Shown: in pieces, positions 62,750 through 64,000 of the stretch
How positions within the stretch are numbered: the stretch's first letter is position 1
Layout of the letters: each line of letters begins with the position of its first letter
IMG/VR virus record: IMGVR_UViG_3300031963_013791
Location: 44,664-108,663 of that record
From: a virus
Strand: one strand, 5' to 3'
DNA: 64,000 nucleotides
The notes under the pieces: generated by a model
What the model saw: the letters and a program-made list of their open reading frames with translations, nothing else
Databases searched by the model: none
Told to the model about the DNA's origin: nothing
Position numbers and translations under genes: made by a program

Positions 62750-62857
62750 TTACAATGCTTTAGCTAACTCATCAAATACATAATACCATAGGGCAATAAG
62801 TCCACCCCAATAAACTATGCTAATTGTAAAATTATAAATAATTCTTTTATGTTCCAT
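62750..62857 (-). CDS. Tiny membrane protein, 35 aa
   Basis: MEHKRIIYNFTISIVYWGGL, then IALWYYVFDELAKAL: one membrane helix. Between two larger genes. Function unknown. Confidence 0.5.
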   Translation of the reverse strand: MEHKRIIYNFTISIVYWGGLIALWYYVFDELAKAL

Positions 62858-62907
62858 CTTTAAAGAGGTTTTTTATAAGTTTTAAAATAAAATATATAAT
62901 TTTTAAT

Positions 62908-63180
62908 TTAATCTATTTCCCCCTCATCAGCGAGTAACACGTCCCCAACAATCACATCAGTCATCCCATAGTGTTTTTGGAAAATCTCCGTTGCCTTTGA
63001 ATTTATCTCAAAACCATTCAATTTACCCTCCTCGTTCAAAACAAGGAATTTATTTCCCACACCCACAATTTCAATATATCCATCAACGAACCCCTGTAGT
63101 TCCTTCAGTGAAAATCCATGCCCCTTTTTGCTGGGATAAACTTCACTAACATCCCCGTTTGCTTTCATTAATATTCCCAT
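62908..63180 (-). CDS. DUF3846 family protein, 90 aa
   Basis: MGILMKANGDVSEVYPSKKGHG, FSLKELQGFVDGYIEIVGVG, NEEGKLNGFEINSKATEI and VGDVLLADEGE: a full DUF3846 pattern. Paralogue of 60889. Unknown function; found in phages and Bacteroidota elements. Confidence 0.87.
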   Translation of the reverse strand: MGILMKANGDVSEVYPSKKGHGFSLKELQGFVDGYIEIVGVGNKFLVLNEEGKLNGFEINSKATEIFQKHYGMTDVIVGDVLLADEGEID

Positions 63181-63197
63181 AGTTTTATCTTTTTAAT

Positions 63198-63224
63198 CAA
63201 TACGTTTTTTAATTCAAAAGGTTT
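63198..63224 (-). promoter_or_regulatory. Class-1 promoter
   Basis: AAACC, 15 bases, CGTATTGATT; precedes the DUF3846 gene. Confidence 0.75.
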
Positions 63225-63678
63225 AATTCTTAACCCAATTTAATTTATATGTAGGGTTATATCTTCCTTCCGAACAATTTCCACAAGATTGACTTTTGTT
63301 TGTTTTTCTGAACCTTGTAAATACTTTGTTGCAACCACAACAAGTCGCTGAATAATTTCCTTTGACAGTTTCTACTTCATTTGAACTATAACACCTTTCG
63401 CCATCACATCCAATCTGAATTGCTTTCGCTCTCCAAACTTCATTATGTCCTTCCTTCGGACAAAGTGCGTGAGCAATTTCGTGCAAGATTGTATTCTTAA
63501 CCCTACTCATTTCGTTTAATTCAGTCAAATACACTGATAATGTAATTCGCTTTGAACGATACTTGCAACAACCAAACCTTCTTTTTGCATTGTCAAATTC
63601 AAATCTCCAACCCTGCTGAACTATTCCGTGTTTAGTCATAAGTTGAATTGCCAAATCTTTTGCTTCGTTGAGTTTCAT
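63223..63678 (-). CDS. SprT-like zinc metallopeptidase
   Basis: 151 aa. SprT pattern: NTILHEIAHALCPKEGHNEVW (HExxH and a distal His), and a C-terminal zinc ribbon (CCGCNKVFT... CGNC). Members of the family (SPRTN in eukaryotes) degrade DNA-protein crosslinks; the role in phage is unproven. The start was set at MKLNEAKDL because the class-1 -10 element lies at the alternative start 18 bases upstream. Confidence 0.88.
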   Translation of the reverse strand: MKLNEAKDLAIQLMTKHGIVQQGWRFEFDNAKRRFGCCKYRSKRITLSVYLTELNEMSRVKNTILHEIAHALCPKEGHNEVWRAKAIQIGCDGERCYSSNEVETVKGNYSATCCGCNKVFTRFRKTNKSQSCGNCSEGRYNPTYKLNWVKN

Positions 63679-63697
63679 AATAGGTGGTTTATACATT

Positions 63698-63724
63698 CAA
63701 TACGGATAAAATAAAAAAAGGTTT
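63698..63724 (-). promoter_or_regulatory. Class-1 promoter
   Basis: AAACC, 15 bases, CGTATTGAA; ends next to the longer possible start codon, favouring the internal start of the SprT gene. Confidence 0.76.
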
Positions 63725-63755
63725 AAGACCACCACAAAACTATTTTCAAAAATTT

Positions 63756-63785
63756 AGATATACGAATATGAATATTTAAATTACA
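63756..63785 (-). promoter_or_regulatory. Class-2 promoter, leftward
   Basis: TGTAA, 16 bases, CGTATATCT on the minus strand; divergent pair with that of the last small RNA, about 10 bases apart. Confidence 0.68.
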
Positions 63786-63825
63786 TTATCAAAAATGTAA
63801 ATTAGTTTTTTTAATTCGTATATCT

Positions 63826-63947
63826 TGTTTGGGATTTGACCCCTGTAAACGCCAGATCCGGGCTAGGAAACAGGTTCTAGCGGGAGAGATTGGAAATTAT
63901 GCGGGAGAGATAAAAACAAAAAACCCACAACTTCCGTTGCGGGTTTC
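63826..63947 (+). ncRNA. Candidate small RNA 9 (class-2 promoter)
   Basis: The class-2 promoter is at 63796-63825. Leader TGTTTGGGATTTGACCCCTG, two GCGGGAGAGAT repeats in the 3' half (each holding GGGAGA), and a CCCACAAC/GTTGCGGG terminator with T run. Shared with the gene that ends from the right. Confidence 0.6.
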
Positions 63948-63977
63948 AAGCGGGGGAGAATCTCAACCCCTATTATT

Positions 63978-64000
63978 TAAAGTATTTCTCTGTCTTTCAT
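63978..64000 (-). CDS. Possible partial CDS, 3' end at window edge
   Basis: The frame ending MKDREIL and TAA is open to the right edge and its stop lies 30 bases before the terminator of small RNA 9, as expected for the next leftward gene. Too little sequence to confirm. Confidence 0.3.

Noticed and set aside
31731-63947. Insertion sequences, MITEs or CRISPR repeats as an explanation of the dispersed elements
   Set aside because: There are no terminal inverted repeats, target duplications or regular spacers, and the class-1 elements are always at the same place relative to start codons.
1-64000. Recoded stop codons (alternative genetic code)
   Set aside because: TAG, TGA and TAA all end well-supported genes (e.g. 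TGA and TAG in ATGA overlaps and at the 38-aa gene at 5171).
1-64000. Bacterial chromosome rather than a phage-like element
   Set aside because: No ribosomal RNA or core housekeeping operons, a very high density of small hypothetical genes, several phage-specific families and several tRNAs. A plasmid or integrative element cannot be excluded.

Overview
The window is AT-rich, densely packed DNA, almost all of it read leftward. It holds about 145 mostly small genes with gaps of a few bases or ATGA overlaps, several tRNA genes, no ribosomal RNA and very few housekeeping genes. Family content (GP88, DUF932, DUF3846, DUF6915, DUF5856, Api92-like, a stand-alone DnaA domain IV, a ParB-type DNA-binding protein) and the Bacteroidota style of starts, lipoproteins and signal peptides point to an accessory region of a large phage (or phage-like element) of a Bacteroidota host, probably a flavobacterium. 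No capsid, tail, polymerase or terminase gene lies in the window. The host assignment is inference.

Layout. (1) 0-22.2 kb: a leftward block of small overlapping genes with a full-length phosphoenolpyruvate synthase at its left end, a DnaA-domain-IV protein, an HNH protein, a metallophosphoesterase, a dATP/dGTP pyrophosphohydrolase-like protein, several expanded small-protein families and two tRNA-like RNAs. (2) 22.2-23.3 kb: a 1.2-kb, extremely AT-rich region without convincing genes, with a perfect DnaA box and a cluster of GGGAGA motifs, next to a switch in gene direction; it is a candidate replication origin or control region. (3) 24.2-28.9 kb: a short rightward block with an ECF-type sigma factor, a cyclic-phosphate receiver-domain protein, a Fis-type HTH protein and a lipoprotein. 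(4) 28.9-30.1 kb: an RNA island with an HNH endonuclease, a tRNA 5' fragment, a tRNA-like RNA, an unusual 152-nt RNA with a tRNA acceptor and T arm, and tRNA-Glu. (5) 30-64 kb: leftward genes, mostly hypothetical, with a tRNA(CAU) interrupted by a 202-nt group I intron.

The most striking signal is regulatory. From 31.7 kb to the right edge nearly every leftward gene or gene pair has its own promoter-like element: AAACC, exactly 15 bases, then CGTATTGA, a few bases before the start codon (37 copies counted, plus one ahead of the rightward block). A second element, TGTAA, exactly 16 bases, then CGTATATCT, sits in nine places facing right. Each is followed by 90-145 bases of GC-richer non-coding sequence and a hairpin terminator, which looks like a dispersed family of small RNAs. 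Both elements resemble ECF-sigma promoters (an AAC-like -35 and a CGTA -10), and an ECF-type sigma gene is in the window. I infer a sigma-directed regulon that contains both protein genes and a small-RNA family. Nothing comparable was seen in the left 22 kb.
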